From: Yoonia sp. GPGPB17
GTDB taxonomy: Bacteria > Pseudomonadota > Alphaproteobacteria > Rhodobacterales > Rhodobacteraceae
Length of the DNA stretch: 64,000 nucleotides
Assembly (NCBI RefSeq): GCF_037892195.1
Contig: NZ_JATACI010000002.1
Coordinates: 372,001-436,000 of the forward strand
Reading direction: 5' to 3'
The first letter of the stretch is position 1, and every line of letters starts with the position of its first letter. The position numbers and the translations under genes were made by a program. The notes under the pieces are model-generated. The model did no database searches. It was not told where the DNA came from and worked only from the letters and a program-made list of their open reading frames with translations. Positions 8,571-18,000 of this stretch are shown here, in pieces.

Positions 8571-9218
8571 ATGCACAAGGCTTTGGTCACCGGCGCAAAC
8601 CGCGGCATTGGCAAGGCGATAGCGGCGGCGCTGGTGCGTGAAGGGATTGAGGTGCTTGTCGGCGCGCGTCATCTGGCCGCCGGTGAAGAAGCCGCCGCTG
8701 AAATTGGCGCACATGCTGTGCATTTGGACCTGACCGACCCTGAAGCTTGTGATCGCGCACTCGACGGTGTGACCGTTCTGGTTAACAACGCAGGCGTACT
8801 TTGGGACGGCAATGTCTTTGATGACATGGATCGTTTTGAAACAACAATGGATGTCAGCTTACATGGCCCTTATTCGCTGATCCGTGCGGCCTTGCCAGCG
8901 ATGAAAGAAGCGCGTTATGGGCGTGTGGTCAATGTCTCTTCTGGCTGGGGCAGTTTCACTGAAGGATTGGGCGGCGGCGGTGCTTATGGCGTCGGCAAAG
9001 CTGCCATGAATGCGCTGACCGTCATTGCGGATCGTGACACGCCCGACTTTATCAAGATCAACGCCATGTGCCCGGGCTGGGTGCGGACCCGCATGGGCGG
9101 CGCGGCAGCAACCCGCACGCCGGAAGAGGCGGCAGACACCGCTGTTTGGTTGGCGACCTTGCCTGCGGATGGCCCGTCCGGTGGCTTCTTCCGCGACCGT
9201 AAACCGGTGTCGTGGTAG
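8571..9218 (+). CDS. Short-chain dehydrogenase/reductase, inside the dcw cluster
   Basis: A 215-residue classical SDR enzyme. The cofactor loop is TGANRGIG near the N terminus, NNAG follows, and the catalytic set is a serine in VVNVSSGWG with YGVGK as the YxxxK pair. The basic residue after the first strand (GARH) suggests NADPH. The substrate cannot be read from the sequence. It starts six bases after mraY, with GAGG inside the mraY end as ribosome binding site, and precedes murD by 33 bases in the same direction, so it should be co-transcribed with cell wall genes although SDRs are not a standard part of the cluster. Confidence 0.9.
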   Translation: MHKALVTGANRGIGKAIAAALVREGIEVLVGARHLAAGEEAAAEIGAHAVHLDLTDPEACDRALDGVTVLVNNAGVLWDGNVFDDMDRFETTMDVSLHGPYSLIRAALPAMKEARYGRVVNVSSGWGSFTEGLGGGGAYGVGKAAMNALTVIADRDTPDFIKINAMCPGWVRTRMGGAAATRTPEEAADTAVWLATLPADGPSGGFFRDRKPVSW

Positions 9219-9251
9219 AACAGGCGCAGGCGACAGGGCGAAGGTGACGCA

Positions 9252-10652
9252 ATGATACCAGTTCAGGGATATGCCGGTCAGACGGTGGCAGTATTGGGTC
9301 TTGGCCGCTCGGGGCGTGCGGCGGCTGTCGCGCTGGCCGCGGGCGGCGCACACCCGGTTGTTTGGGATGACAGCGCCGTGGCCCGGGATGCAGCAGATGA
9401 AGCGGGTCTTGATCTGCGTGATCTGTCCAAACCAGGCGCGTTTGTCGATGTGGCCTGCCTGATTGTCAGCCCCGGTATTCCGCATCTTTATCCGGCCCCC
9501 AACCCTGTCATCGCGGCCGCTTGGGATGCCGATGTGCCCGTCGATAATGACATCGGGTTGTTTTTTCGCTCCTTTGCCACGGCGGATTGGGGTGAGTTCG
9601 ATACGCAGCCCCGCGTGATCGCTGTGACGGGGTCCAACGGTAAATCCACAACCGCTGCGCTTATTCATCATATTCTGGTCGAGAATGGGCGCCCGGCGCA
9701 GCTGGCGGGGAACATCGGGCGCGGCGTGCTGGATATCGAGCCGGCGCATGATGGTGAGGTGGTGGTGTTAGAGCTGTCCTCTTACCAAACCGAGCTTGCC
9801 CGCAGCATGACGCCGGATTTGGCTGTGTTCACCAATCTCAGCCCCGATCATCTGGACCGGCATGGCGGGATGGGCGGGTATTTTGCCGCCAAGCGCCGTC
9901 TCTTTGCCGAAGGGGGCCCGGACCGCGCTGTCATTGGCGTGGATGAAGCCGAGGGCCGCTATATCGCCAATCAATTGATCGAAGGGCCGGGGGATGACCG
10001 GGTGATCCGCGTTTCTTCTGGACGGAAACTGGCCGGGAAGGGCTGGACCGTTTTTGCGCGCAAAGGGTTCTTGGCAGAGCACCGCAAGGGGCGGCAGGTC
10101 GGGTCCATCGACTTGCGCGCAATCACCGGCTTGCCGGGGGCGCATAACCACCAGAATGCTTGTGCGGCTTACGCGGCTTGCCGGACCTTGGGGCTTGGGC
10201 CCAAGGGGATTGAGGCGGCGATGCAAAGCTACCCCGGGCTGCCGCATCGCAGCCAAGTCGTGGCCGAGCGTGACAGTGTGATGTTTGTGAATGATAGCAA
10301 AGCCACGAATGTCGATAGTGCAGCGCAGGCCTTGCAGGCGTTTCCCAAGATCCGGTGGATCTGCGGTGGTTTACAGAAAGAAGGCGGGCTGGATGGGGTG
10401 TTGCCCCATCTGAACCATGTCGTGAAAGCCTATGTGATCGGGCGCGAAGCCGAAGATTTTGCACGACAACTGGTTGGCGCTGAGGCAGAGGTGTGTGGCA
10501 CGATGGATGGGGCCGTTGCACAGGCCGCAGTGGATGCACAGCCGGGCGAGGTTGTTCTTTTGGCGCCAGCGGCGGCGTCCTTTGATCAATATGATAGCTT
10601 TGAGGCGCGAGGCGATGATTTCATCAAATGTGTGAAGGCGGTGCTTGCGTAA
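9252..10652 (+). CDS. murD: UDP-MurNAc-L-alanine:D-glutamate ligase
   Basis: MurD adds D-glutamate to UDP-MurNAc-L-alanine. The N-terminal UDP-binding fold begins with [14 protein letters not shown], the ATP loop is [13 protein letters not shown], and the central motif ELSSYQTEL and the C-terminal VNDSKATN are diagnostic. Length is 466 residues. The start has AAGGTG seven bases upstream. It ends 18 bases before the end of an oppositely directed flavoprotein gene, so the forward operon is interrupted here. Confidence 0.95.
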   Translation: MIPVQGYAGQTVAVLGLGRSGRAAAVALAAGGAHPVVWDDSAVARDAADEAGLDLRDLSKPGAFVDVACLIVSPGIPHLYPAPNPVIAAAWDADVPVDNDIGLFFRSFATADWGEFDTQPRVIAVTGSNGKSTTAALIHHILVENGRPAQLAGNIGRGVLDIEPAHDGEVVVLELSSYQTELARSMTPDLAVFTNLSPDHLDRHGGMGGYFAAKRRLFAEGGPDRAVIGVDEAEGRYIANQLIEGPGDDRVIRVSSGRKLAGKGWTVFARKGFLAEHRKGRQVGSIDLRAITGLPGAHNHQNACAAYAACRTLGLGPKGIEAAMQSYPGLPHRSQVVAERDSVMFVNDSKATNVDSAAQALQAFPKIRWICGGLQKEGGLDGVLPHLNHVVKAYVIGREAEDFARQLVGAEAEVCGTMDGAVAQAAVDAQPGEVVLLAPAAASFDQYDSFEARGDDFIKCVKAVLA

Positions 10653-10670
10653 GAGGGATCGTGATCCACG

Positions 10671-11849
10671 TTACGCCCCTGCTATTGCTTGCCCCGCCGC
10701 CCAACCCGATGACCACGCCCATTGGAAGTTGTAACCGCCAAGCCAGCCAGTCACATCCACGCATTCGCCAATGAAATAGAGCCCCGGCACGTTCTTCGCC
10801 CCCATCGTTTTTGACGAAAGCGCATCGGTGTCCACGCCACCAAGCGTCACTTCGGCCGTGCGATACCCCTCAGAACCTGCGGGCGTTAGCGTCCAGCTAG
10901 CGAGCCTTTCGCATAGTTGGTTGAGTTTCGCATCACTTTGGTCGGCGATGTTGCCGCTGAGTGCCAGCTCAGTGCTAAGGTGATCGACGAGCCGACTGGG
11001 TAGGTGCTGTGACAGTACCGTGGTCAGCGCCTTCCGCCCGTCGCTTTGCCGCAAGTTTTGAAGTTTTGCTAGCAGATCGCCAGTTGGCACAAGGTTGATG
11101 CTGATTGTCTCACCTTCATGCCAATAGGATGAGGCCTGCAAAACAGCAGGGCCAGACAGACCGCGATGGGTGAAGAGGATCGCCTCGTCAAAGCTGGCAT
11201 CATGTGCAGAGACACGGGCCGGTGTCGCCACGCCAGCGAGCGGTTTGAACCTATCGTCCGAGAACGTCAGCGGCACGAGGCCCGGTCGTGGCGCGACGAC
11301 AGGCAGGCCGAACTGTGCCGCGATTTGGTAACCCAGCCCTGTCGCACCCATTTTGGGGATCGATTTGCCGCCACAAGCGAAAACCAGATTGCGCGCCGTG
11401 ACCGTCCGGGCACGCCCTTCGCGCCTGAGATCAACGGCAAAAGCCTCGCCGTCATGGCGGATGTCGCCGACATCGGTTTGCAACCACAGTTGTGCGCCCG
11501 CCTTGTCCATCTCGGATCGCAGCATGGCGATGATGTCTTTGGCAGAGGTGTCACAGAACAGCTGTCCAAGGGTCTTTTCATGCCAGGCGATCCCGTATCT
11601 GTCGACCAGATCAATGAAATCCCATTGCGTGTAGCGCCCCAGTGCAGACTTGCAGAAGTGCTTGTTCTGACTGATGAAATTCTGTGGGCTGGTGTGCAGG
11701 TTGGTGAAATTGCAGCGCCCGCCGCCTGATATCCTGATCTTTTCACCTGGCGCTTTGGCGTGGTCCACGATCAACACGCCGGGTCCCGCATGCGCGGCGC
11801 ACATCATACCTGCGGCCCCTGCGCCGATGATCAGAGTTTCAACCTTCAT
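10671..11849 (-). CDS. HI0933/BaiN-family FAD-dependent oxidoreductase
   Basis: A 392-residue flavoprotein of the HI0933 family (often named BaiN/RdsA-like). The FAD fingerprint TLIIGAGAAGMMCA lies at the very N terminus, the second motif GGGRCNFTN follows, and the C terminus carries the ATP/FAD-contact stretch GLYFIGECVDVTGWLGGYNFQWA. I set the start at the ATG at 11849 because the fold begins there; the frame extends upstream without similarity. The physiological substrate of most members is unknown. It stands in reverse orientation between murD and ftsW and is divergent from ftsW, with about 180 bases between them. Confidence 0.88.
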   Translation of the reverse strand: MKVETLIIGAGAAGMMCAAHAGPGVLIVDHAKAPGEKIRISGGGRCNFTNLHTSPQNFISQNKHFCKSALGRYTQWDFIDLVDRYGIAWHEKTLGQLFCDTSAKDIIAMLRSEMDKAGAQLWLQTDVGDIRHDGEAFAVDLRREGRARTVTARNLVFACGGKSIPKMGATGLGYQIAAQFGLPVVAPRPGLVPLTFSDDRFKPLAGVATPARVSAHDASFDEAILFTHRGLSGPAVLQASSYWHEGETISINLVPTGDLLAKLQNLRQSDGRKALTTVLSQHLPSRLVDHLSTELALSGNIADQSDAKLNQLCERLASWTLTPAGSEGYRTAEVTLGGVDTDALSSKTMGAKNVPGLYFIGECVDVTGWLGGYNFQWAWSSGWAAGQAIAGA

Positions 11850-12033
11850 GGCGGCCCATATGGCGCAACCGGTGAGGGAGATCAAACGTTGCAGATTTGA
11901 CCATGCCTTTGAGGGAGGTTTGAATGAGCGAAGAATGTCAAAACGCTGCATTTACTGTGGAATCATGGCCAATTGACGGTTAAGGTGACCTCAGACCCGG
12001 CAAACGGGCGAAGTAGGCAAAGAGCGGTGATCC

Positions 12034-13203
12034 ATGACGGAAATGGTCTATGGGACGGTCCCGGTGCAATCCGGCGACCCGGTTCTGCCCCGGTGGTGGC
12101 GGACAATTGATAAGTGGACGATGTCTTGCATCCTGCTGTTGTTCGGGATTGGTTTGCTGTTGGGCTTGGCGTCTTCGCCGCCGCTTGCTGCTAAGAACGG
12201 GCTCGAGCCGTTTCATTATGTGACGCGTCAGGCGATCTTTGGTGGGATGGCGATGACGGTGATGTTCATCGTGTCGATGATGTCGCCAACCTTGGTGCGC
12301 CGCCTAGCAGTCTTGGGGTTTTTGGCAGCCTTTGTTGCCTTGGCTTTGCTACCTGTGCTGGGCACCGACTTTGGGAAAGGGGCGACGCGCTGGTATTCGC
12401 TGGGGTTTGCCGCTGTTCAGCCATCCGAATTTCTCAAACCCGGGTTTGTGGTGATGGCGGCATGGTTGCTTGCCGCATCCCAGCAGTTGGGTGGTCCGCC
12501 GGGCAAGATATACTCCTTTGTGCTGACGATAATCATTGTGCTGATGCTGGCGATGCAGCCCGATTTTGGACAAGCCGCCCTGATCCTCTTTGCATGGGGC
12601 GCGATGTATTTTGTGGCTGGTGCGCCGATGATCTTGCTGATCATTCTGGCTGGGTTGGTCGTTTTTGGTGGCACGATCGCCTATGCGAATTCCGAGCATT
12701 TTGCCCGCCGTATTGATGGGTTTCTATCCCCCGATCTCGATCCGAATACCCAACTTGGCTATGCCACGAATGCGATCCGTGAAGGCGGGTTTTTTGGTGT
12801 CGGCGTCGGTGAGGGGCAGGTGAAGTGGTCATTGCCTGATGCCCACACAGATTTCATCATTGCCGTCGCCGCAGAAGAATACGGGCTGATTTGTGTGATT
12901 GTGATCATCGCGCTTTATGCGGTGATCGTCGTACGGTCGTTGCTGCGTTTGATGAAGGAACGTGACGTGTTTATCCGTCTGGCAGGCACCGGTCTGGTCT
13001 GCATCTTTGGTGTTCAGGCAATGATCAACATGGGTGTTGCGGTGCGCTTGCTGCCTGCCAAGGGCATGACCCTGCCGTTCGTATCTTACGGTGGGTCGTC
13101 TTTGATTGCCGGTGGCATTGCCGTTGGCATGCTCTTGGCGTTCACCCGCAGCAGGCCGCAGGGTGCGATGGAAGATATCCTTTTACGTCGGGCAAACCGA
13201 TGA
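12034..13203 (+). CDS. ftsW: Septal peptidoglycan polymerase FtsW
   Basis: FtsW is the SEDS-family glycosyltransferase that polymerises septal glycan strands with FtsI. The 389-residue protein has about ten membrane helices; [23 protein letters not shown] contains the SEDS signature region, and the C-terminal part has [19 protein letters not shown] cytoplasmic N-terminal tail of about 30 residues precedes the first helix. Because the upstream gene is reversed, a promoter is expected in 11850-12033. The stop overlaps the murG start by four bases. Confidence 0.95.
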   Translation: MTEMVYGTVPVQSGDPVLPRWWRTIDKWTMSCILLLFGIGLLLGLASSPPLAAKNGLEPFHYVTRQAIFGGMAMTVMFIVSMMSPTLVRRLAVLGFLAAFVALALLPVLGTDFGKGATRWYSLGFAAVQPSEFLKPGFVVMAAWLLAASQQLGGPPGKIYSFVLTIIIVLMLAMQPDFGQAALILFAWGAMYFVAGAPMILLIILAGLVVFGGTIAYANSEHFARRIDGFLSPDLDPNTQLGYATNAIREGGFFGVGVGEGQVKWSLPDAHTDFIIAVAAEEYGLICVIVIIALYAVIVVRSLLRLMKERDVFIRLAGTGLVCIFGVQAMINMGVAVRLLPAKGMTLPFVSYGGSSLIAGGIAVGMLLAFTRSRPQGAMEDILLRRANR

Positions 13204-14297
13204 CCGCGCCGTTGTTGGTTATTGCCGCTGGCGGCACCGGTGGTCACATGTTCCCCGCGCAGGCACTGGCTGAAGCAATGCTCGCAAAGGGTTGGCGCGT
13301 GAAGCTTTCAACCGATGCACGTGGCGCGCGCTATACGGGCGGTTTTCCTGAGGCGGTCGAGGTCAATGTCGTCGGCAGCGCCACATTTGCGCGTGGCGGT
13401 ATCGCGCAAAAACTGATGGTCCCATTTCGGATTCTCGGTGGCATTGGTGCTGCCAAGTGGCGCATGTTGCGTGACCGCCCGTCGGTTGTCGTTGGCTTTG
13501 GCGGCTATCCCGCCATCCCTGCGATGTCGGCGGCGTGGGCGCTGCGTATTCCGCGCATGATCCACGAACAGAATGGCGTTCTGGGACGTGTGAACCAACT
13601 TTTTGCCAAGCGGGTTGATCAGATTGCTTGTGGTACGTGGCCGACGGAACTGCCCGGCAACATCGCGGGTGCGCACACCGGCAATCCGGTGCGCGCCGCG
13701 ATCCTTGAGCATGCAGGCGCCCCCTACATTCCGCCCGGTGACTACCCGATGTCGATCCTCGTCATGGGTGGCTCGCAAGGCGCGCGGGTGATGTCTGATA
13801 TGGTGCCGCCTGCGATTTCGGCCTTGCCACAAGAGATTCGGCGCAACATCCGCGTTAGCCATCAGGCGCGGCCTGAGGACGTTGAGCGCGTGAAAGACTA
13901 CTACGACAGCGAGTTGATCACAGCCGATGTGCAGACCTTCTTTGATGACGTTCCGCGCCGCATGACCGAAGCGCAATTGGTGATCTCGCGCTCGGGCGCA
14001 TCGACCGTGGCGGATGTGAGCGTCATTGGACGCCCGGCGATCTGGGTGCCCTACGCGGGTGCAATCCGGGATGAACAGACCGCCAATGCGCGCCAGTTGG
14101 TTGAGGCCAATGCCGCGGTCCTGATGCAAGAGGTTGATTTTGAGGTCGCACCCTTGACTGCTAAGCTGACCGAATTGCTGTCAGATGAGCAGGGGATGTT
14201 GGAAATGGCGCAGGCTGCAATGGCCTGCGGTGTGCCGGATGCGACGGAGCGGCTTGTACAATTGGTTGAAAATCTGGCAGAGGCGGGCAAAAGATGA
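13200..14297 (+). CDS. murG: UDP-GlcNAc:lipid I N-acetylglucosaminyltransferase MurG
   Basis: MurG converts lipid I to lipid II on the inner face of the membrane. The two glycine-rich loops are seen: [10 protein letters not shown] at the N terminus and [10 protein letters not shown] in the second domain; [11 protein letters not shown] is the acceptor-side motif and [11 protein letters not shown] the UDP-GlcNAc site. It has 365 residues. It is translationally coupled to ftsW (ATGA overlap) and reads into murC. Confidence 0.95.
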   Translation: MTAPLLVIAAGGTGGHMFPAQALAEAMLAKGWRVKLSTDARGARYTGGFPEAVEVNVVGSATFARGGIAQKLMVPFRILGGIGAAKWRMLRDRPSVVVGFGGYPAIPAMSAAWALRIPRMIHEQNGVLGRVNQLFAKRVDQIACGTWPTELPGNIAGAHTGNPVRAAILEHAGAPYIPPGDYPMSILVMGGSQGARVMSDMVPPAISALPQEIRRNIRVSHQARPEDVERVKDYYDSELITADVQTFFDDVPRRMTEAQLVISRSGASTVADVSVIGRPAIWVPYAGAIRDEQTANARQLVEANAAVLMQEVDFEVAPLTAKLTELLSDEQGMLEMAQAAMACGVPDATERLVQLVENLAEAGKR

Positions 14298-14314
14298 TGG
14301 ATGGGGACCCTAGA

Positions 14315-15712
14315 ATGAATGCAGCAACGAAACTGCCCCTTGATGTGGGCCCGATCCATTTTGTGGGCATTGGCGGCATTGGGATGTCCGGGATTGCCGA
14401 AGTGCTACTGAACCATGGCTATACAGTGCAGGGGTCCGATCTGAAGGCCTCCAAGATCACGGATCGTTTGAAGTCCTTGGGTGCGATCATCTATGAAGGC
14501 CAGCAGGCCGAGAACCTTGAGGGTGCTGAGGTGATCGTGATTTCTTCGGCCATCAAACCGGGCAATCCTGAGTTGGATGAGGCGCGCGCCAAGGGCCTGC
14601 CTGTTGTGCGCCGGGCGGAAATGCTGGCCGAGCTGATGCGTCTGAAGTCGAATGTTGCCGTTGCGGGGACTCACGGCAAGACGACGACCACGACGATGGT
14701 CGCCGCGTTGCTGGATGAAGGTGGCATTGATCCGACGGTCATCAATGGTGGCATCATTCACGCTTATGGGTCGAACGCCCGCATGGGGCAGGGTGAATGG
14801 ATGGTGGTGGAAGCCGATGAAAGCGATGGCACCTTTAACCGCTTGCCCGCCACCATTGCCATTGTGACCAACATCGATCCTGAGCATATGGAGCATTGGG
14901 GGACCGAAGAGGCGCTGCATCAGGGCTTTTATGATTTTGTGTCCAACATTCCTTTCTACGGTTTGGCGGTTTGCTGCACCGATGATCCGGATGTGCAATC
15001 GCTGGTGGGTAAGATTACCGACCGCCGCGTTGTGACCTACGGCTTCAATGCGCAGGCCGACATTCGCGCAATAAACCTGACCTATAAGGGGGGTGTCGCT
15101 CATTTTGACATTGCCTTGCAGGCCGAGGATGCAGTGATCGACGGCTGTAGCTTGCCAATGCCCGGCGATCACAATGTTTCAAATGCATTGTCCGCCGTTG
15201 CCGTTGCCCGTCACCTCGGTATGAAAAAGGACGAAATCCGCACAGCACTGCAAGGTTTCAAAGGGGTCAACCGCCGCTTTACAAAGGTCGGCGAAGTCGA
15301 TGGTGTTGCGATCATTGACGACTACGGCCACCACCCAGTTGAAATTACGGCCGTGCTGAAAGCCGCGCGCCAGGCGACGGAAGGCCGCGTCATTGCTGTG
15401 CATCAGCCACACCGGTTTAGCCGCCTGTCGCATCATTTCGAAGAATTCTGTGCCTGTTTCAATGATGCCGATGTGGTTGGCATCTCCGAAGTTTTTTCTG
15501 CCGGGGAAGACCCGATTGAAGGGGCCAGCCACCGGGATTTGGTCGCAGGGCTGATCCGTCATGGCCATCGTCATGCGCGCACGGTGGAATCAGAGGATGA
15601 TCTGGAGCGGTTGGTGCGCGAACAGGCTAAACCCGGCGACATGGTTGTCTGCCTTGGGGCCGGTACGATCAGCGGCTGGGCCAACGCACTGCCCGCCCGA
15701 CTGAAAGCGTGA
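14315..15712 (+). CDS. murC: UDP-MurNAc:L-alanine ligase
   Basis: MurC starts the stem peptide by adding L-alanine to UDP-MurNAc. The motif [13 protein letters not shown] binds [15 protein letters not shown] is the P-loop, [11 protein letters not shown] and [11 protein letters not shown] are family markers. I chose the ATG at 14315, preceded by GGGGA at good spacing, because homologues begin just before [12 protein letters not shown]; an ATG at 14294 overlapping the murG stop is the alternative and adds seven residues. The stop overlaps the next gene. Confidence 0.94.
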   Translation: MNAATKLPLDVGPIHFVGIGGIGMSGIAEVLLNHGYTVQGSDLKASKITDRLKSLGAIIYEGQQAENLEGAEVIVISSAIKPGNPELDEARAKGLPVVRRAEMLAELMRLKSNVAVAGTHGKTTTTTMVAALLDEGGIDPTVINGGIIHAYGSNARMGQGEWMVVEADESDGTFNRLPATIAIVTNIDPEHMEHWGTEEALHQGFYDFVSNIPFYGLAVCCTDDPDVQSLVGKITDRRVVTYGFNAQADIRAINLTYKGGVAHFDIALQAEDAVIDGCSLPMPGDHNVSNALSAVAVARHLGMKKDEIRTALQGFKGVNRRFTKVGEVDGVAIIDDYGHHPVEITAVLKAARQATEGRVIAVHQPHRFSRLSHHFEEFCACFNDADVVGISEVFSAGEDPIEGASHRDLVAGLIRHGHRHARTVESEDDLERLVREQAKPGDMVVCLGAGTISGWANALPARLKA

Positions 15713-15960
15713 TTGATCCACTTATTCTGATTGGGTTTTGGGTGGTGCTGGCTTTCGTCATGGCGGCCTTTCCATCCAATGATAACCACTGGCGGCGGGC
15801 CTATGTGTTGATCGCCGTTGGCATCCCGCTGTTGGGCTGGATCATCTGGCACGATGGTTTTTTGATGGGGGCGCTTGCTTTGCTCGTTGGTGGCCTGGTG
15901 TTGCGCTGGCCTGTTTACTTCCTATGGCAGCGTGTGAAGCGGAAACTGGGGGTAAAATAA
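15709..15960 (+). CDS. DUF2484-family small membrane protein
   Basis: An 83-residue protein with two to three membrane helices (about residues 3-22, 30-47 and 49-66) and a basic C-terminal tail ([11 protein letters not shown]). The sequence and its place directly after murC fit DUF2484, a family I know from Rhodobacterales cell wall clusters; its function is unknown. The GTG start overlaps the murC stop, so translation is probably coupled. Confidence 0.72.
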   Translation: MIDPLILIGFWVVLAFVMAAFPSNDNHWRRAYVLIAVGIPLLGWIIWHDGFLMGALALLVGGLVLRWPVYFLWQRVKRKLGVK

Positions 15961-15961
15961 T

Positions 15962-16249
15962 ATGGCGCAGCTTCTGGTGCTTGGTGTGATGCTGACCTGC
16001 GCTGTCTTGCCTTTTGCTTTGTTGACCAAGCTGATGCGGGCCGGGCAGTCTGGGCTGACGCTGACTATTATCTCTGTCATTGGTGCGACTTTGATCATCT
16101 TCATTTATGCGAGTGGGCGGCCTTTCGGGATTGATCCTGTTTTTGCGATGACTGTGGCGATGCTGGCCTGTGTGCCTGCACTGTTGGGTAGTACGGCCGG
16201 GGCCTTTCTCGGGTGGCTTTTGCGACGACAGGATGATCGTAGGGTCTAG
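15962..16249 (+). CDS. Small membrane protein of unknown function
   Basis: Ninety-five residues with three predicted membrane helices (about 2-24, 33-52 and 60-88) and a basic tail (RRQDDRRV). It begins two bases after the DUF2484 gene behind a GGGGGT ribosome binding site, so it belongs to the murC operon. I do not recognise a family. It resembles the next two small genes in length, helix number and a Gly-rich last helix ending in basic residues, but similarity is too weak to prove common origin. Confidence 0.65.
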   Translation: MAQLLVLGVMLTCAVLPFALLTKLMRAGQSGLTLTIISVIGATLIIFIYASGRPFGIDPVFAMTVAMLACVPALLGSTAGAFLGWLLRRQDDRRV

Positions 16250-16305
16250 TATTCCATACCTTGGACCGAAGGGGCTTGCGCAAATCGCATTGATTGCCCG
16301 CGCTG

Positions 16306-16318
16306 TGAACAGCGTTCA
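16306..16318. promoter_or_regulatory. Palindrome TGAAC-N3-GTTCA, copy 1
   Basis: The 13 bases TGAACAGCGTTCA form a perfect palindrome with a three-base centre. It ends 17 bases before the ATG at 16336, overlapping the region just above the GGAGA ribosome binding site. Two further copies lie before the next gene at a matching distance. It looks like a repressor operator; the regulator is unknown. Confidence 0.6.
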
Positions 16319-16335
16319 TTTTTGGAGATAATCAG

Positions 16336-16626
16336 ATGAATGAAGATCTTATTCTGTATATTGGCACCCCAATTGCGCTCTTTGGGTTCGGATATTTATC
16401 GTATCGCTTCGCAAAGCTGCGCAATACAGCGCGGCTGTTGGGGCTGGTGCTTGTGTTGCTGCTCTTCTCGGCCTTCATGTATTCAGGAGCGGAGTCCTCA
16501 CACACCATGGACTGGGCGGTGTATGTGGCGGCACTCATGTTTGTCAGCTTGCTTAGCTGCGGTTGGGCTGCTGGTTGGTGGTATCATTGGATGGTTTCAG
16601 GGCAGATAGCAGGTATTAGCAAATAA
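16336..16626 (+). CDS. Small membrane protein of unknown function, operator-preceded
   Basis: Ninety-six residues with three likely membrane helices (about 5-24, 33-51 and 61-85), no recognised domain. The ATG has GGAGA about seven bases upstream and a TGAAC-N3-GTTCA palindrome 17 bases upstream. Its leader resembles that of the following gene (GTTCA, a T/A-rich spacer, GGAGA, AATC, ATG), which suggests that leader and gene were duplicated together. It lies in a gap between murC and murB not usually filled with such genes. Confidence 0.62.
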   Translation: MNEDLILYIGTPIALFGFGYLSYRFAKLRNTARLLGLVLVLLLFSAFMYSGAESSHTMDWAVYVAALMFVSLLSCGWAAGWWYHWMVSGQIAGISK

Positions 16627-16640
16627 TCTCCGAAAATACT

Positions 16641-16682
16641 TGAACAATGTTCATATCTGCCTTAATAATTGAACGGCGTTCA
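16641..16682. promoter_or_regulatory. Two palindromes TGAAC-N3-GTTCA, copies 2 and 3
   Basis: TGAACAATGTTCA (16641-16653) and TGAACGGCGTTCA (16670-16682) are perfect palindromes whose centres are 29 bases apart, close to three helical turns, so two dimers could bind on one face. The second ends 16 bases before the ATG at 16699. With copy 1 this makes three sites in under 400 bases. Confidence 0.62.
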
Positions 16683-16698
16683 ATTCGGGAGACGAATC

Positions 16699-17037
16699 AT
16701 GTATAACGGAGACATCGTGCTTTTCGCCGTCATCGGTGCGATCTTCCTTGGCGCTGCCTTTCCGGCATTCTTTCTGGGGCGGCGCCAAAGCAAACTTGGG
16801 TTGTCGATTCTGGGCCTGATCTGGGTTGCCTTTACAGGCGCGCTGTTTTTTGGAATGAACAACGGCAATAAATATGAGGAGCTGGCCTATCTCTTTGCCC
16901 TGATAGGGATAAGTGCTCCTGTCGGCCTGGGTGGTTTGATTGGCAGCCTTGTCGGCTGGGCAAAGAGTGGCAATGGACAACATGAACAATCTTCCTCCCG
17001 TGCGGGGCACACTGACACCGCATCGCCCCCTCGCTGA
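16699..17037 (+). CDS. Small membrane protein of unknown function, overlapping murB
   Basis: A 112-residue frame with three likely membrane helices (about 4-26, 32-49 and 57-84) and a hydrophilic tail. The start at 16699 has GGGAGA upstream and is preceded by two operator-like palindromes. The last 65 bases overlap the murB start in another frame, and the final 20 residues (rich in S, G, H, Q) look non-native; the true end may be earlier, or the reading frame may contain an undetected error near 16960-17000. No family recognised. Confidence 0.55.
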   Translation: MYNGDIVLFAVIGAIFLGAAFPAFFLGRRQSKLGLSILGLIWVAFTGALFFGMNNGNKYEELAYLFALIGISAPVGLGGLIGSLVGWAKSGNGQHEQSSSRAGHTDTASPPR

Positions 17038-17920
17038 TTTGACATGGATGCGTGTTGGCGGGCCCGCTGAGGTCTTGTTTCAGCCTGCCGATGTTCAGGA
17101 CTTGTCTGACTTTCTGGCCGCACTTGACCCATCGGTGCCTGTATTCCCGATGGGGGTGGGTAGCAATTTGATTGTCCGTGATGGCGGTATCAGTGGTGTG
17201 GTGATCCGGATGGGCCGGGGGTTCAATAGCATTGAGATTGGTGCGAACGACGTGATCGCGGGTGCGGCCGCACTGGATGCCCACGTTGCGCGCAAAGCTG
17301 CAGATGCAGGCTTTGACCTGACCTTCCTGCGCACCATTCCGGGTACGATTGGCGGGGCTGCGCGAATGAACGCCGGGTGCTATGGCACCTATATGGCAGA
17401 CGTCTTGCAATCGGTGACGGTTGTGTTGCGGGATGGCACAATCACCGACATACCTGTCGACGCACTGCAATTGGCCTATCGCCAAAGTACACTACCGGAT
17501 GGCGCTGTGATCGTGGCAGCGCGTTTGGCGCCCCCCAAGGATGATCCCGCGCAGCTGCATCAACGCATGGCAGATCAACTGGCCAAGCGCGACGAAACCC
17601 AACCCACCAAGGACCGGACCGCTGGGTCAACCTTCCAAAATCCGGCTGGTTTTTCGTCGACAGGGCAGGCCGATGACGTGCATGATTTTAAGGCGTGGAA
17701 GGTCATCGACAACGCAGGCATGCGCGGCGCGCGCATCGGTGGCGCTGTGATGAACACGATGCACTCCAACTTTCTGACAAATGCAGGCGATGCAACGGCC
17801 GCCGACCTTGAGGATTTGGGCGAGTTGGTGCGGAAAAAGGTTTACGATTCCCAAGGGATTGAGCTACAATGGGAAATCAAGCGGGTCGGTCATCGTCCGG
17901 GTGAAGATACCGCGCAATAA
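16973..17920 (+). CDS. murB: UDP-N-acetylenolpyruvoylglucosamine reductase
   Basis: MurB reduces UDP-GlcNAc-enolpyruvate to UDP-MurNAc with NADPH and bound FAD. Visible are the FAD motif [20 protein letters not shown], the [15 protein letters not shown] loop, and the catalytic serine in [10 protein letters not shown] set the start at the ATG at 16973 with AGAGTGG upstream, giving 315 residues; an in-frame start at 16940 is possible, as is 16982. It overlaps the preceding small gene. The next gene, ddl, begins 80 bases later. Confidence 0.93.
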   Translation: MDNMNNLPPVRGTLTPHRPLADLTWMRVGGPAEVLFQPADVQDLSDFLAALDPSVPVFPMGVGSNLIVRDGGISGVVIRMGRGFNSIEIGANDVIAGAAALDAHVARKAADAGFDLTFLRTIPGTIGGAARMNAGCYGTYMADVLQSVTVVLRDGTITDIPVDALQLAYRQSTLPDGAVIVAARLAPPKDDPAQLHQRMADQLAKRDETQPTKDRTAGSTFQNPAGFSSTGQADDVHDFKAWKVIDNAGMRGARIGGAVMNTMHSNFLTNAGDATAADLEDLGELVRKKVYDSQGIELQWEIKRVGHRPGEDTAQ

Positions 17921-18000
17921 CGGGCCAAAATGGCCATGACCTTAGGCGAAGGTCGCAATAAATGACGGGTCGCAAAAGGCCCGCGTAAAGGCGGTAGGGT

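Noticed and set aside
16306..16682. LexA boxes
   Set aside because: Alphaproteobacterial LexA sites are direct GTTC-N7-GTTC repeats; these are palindromes with a three-base centre.
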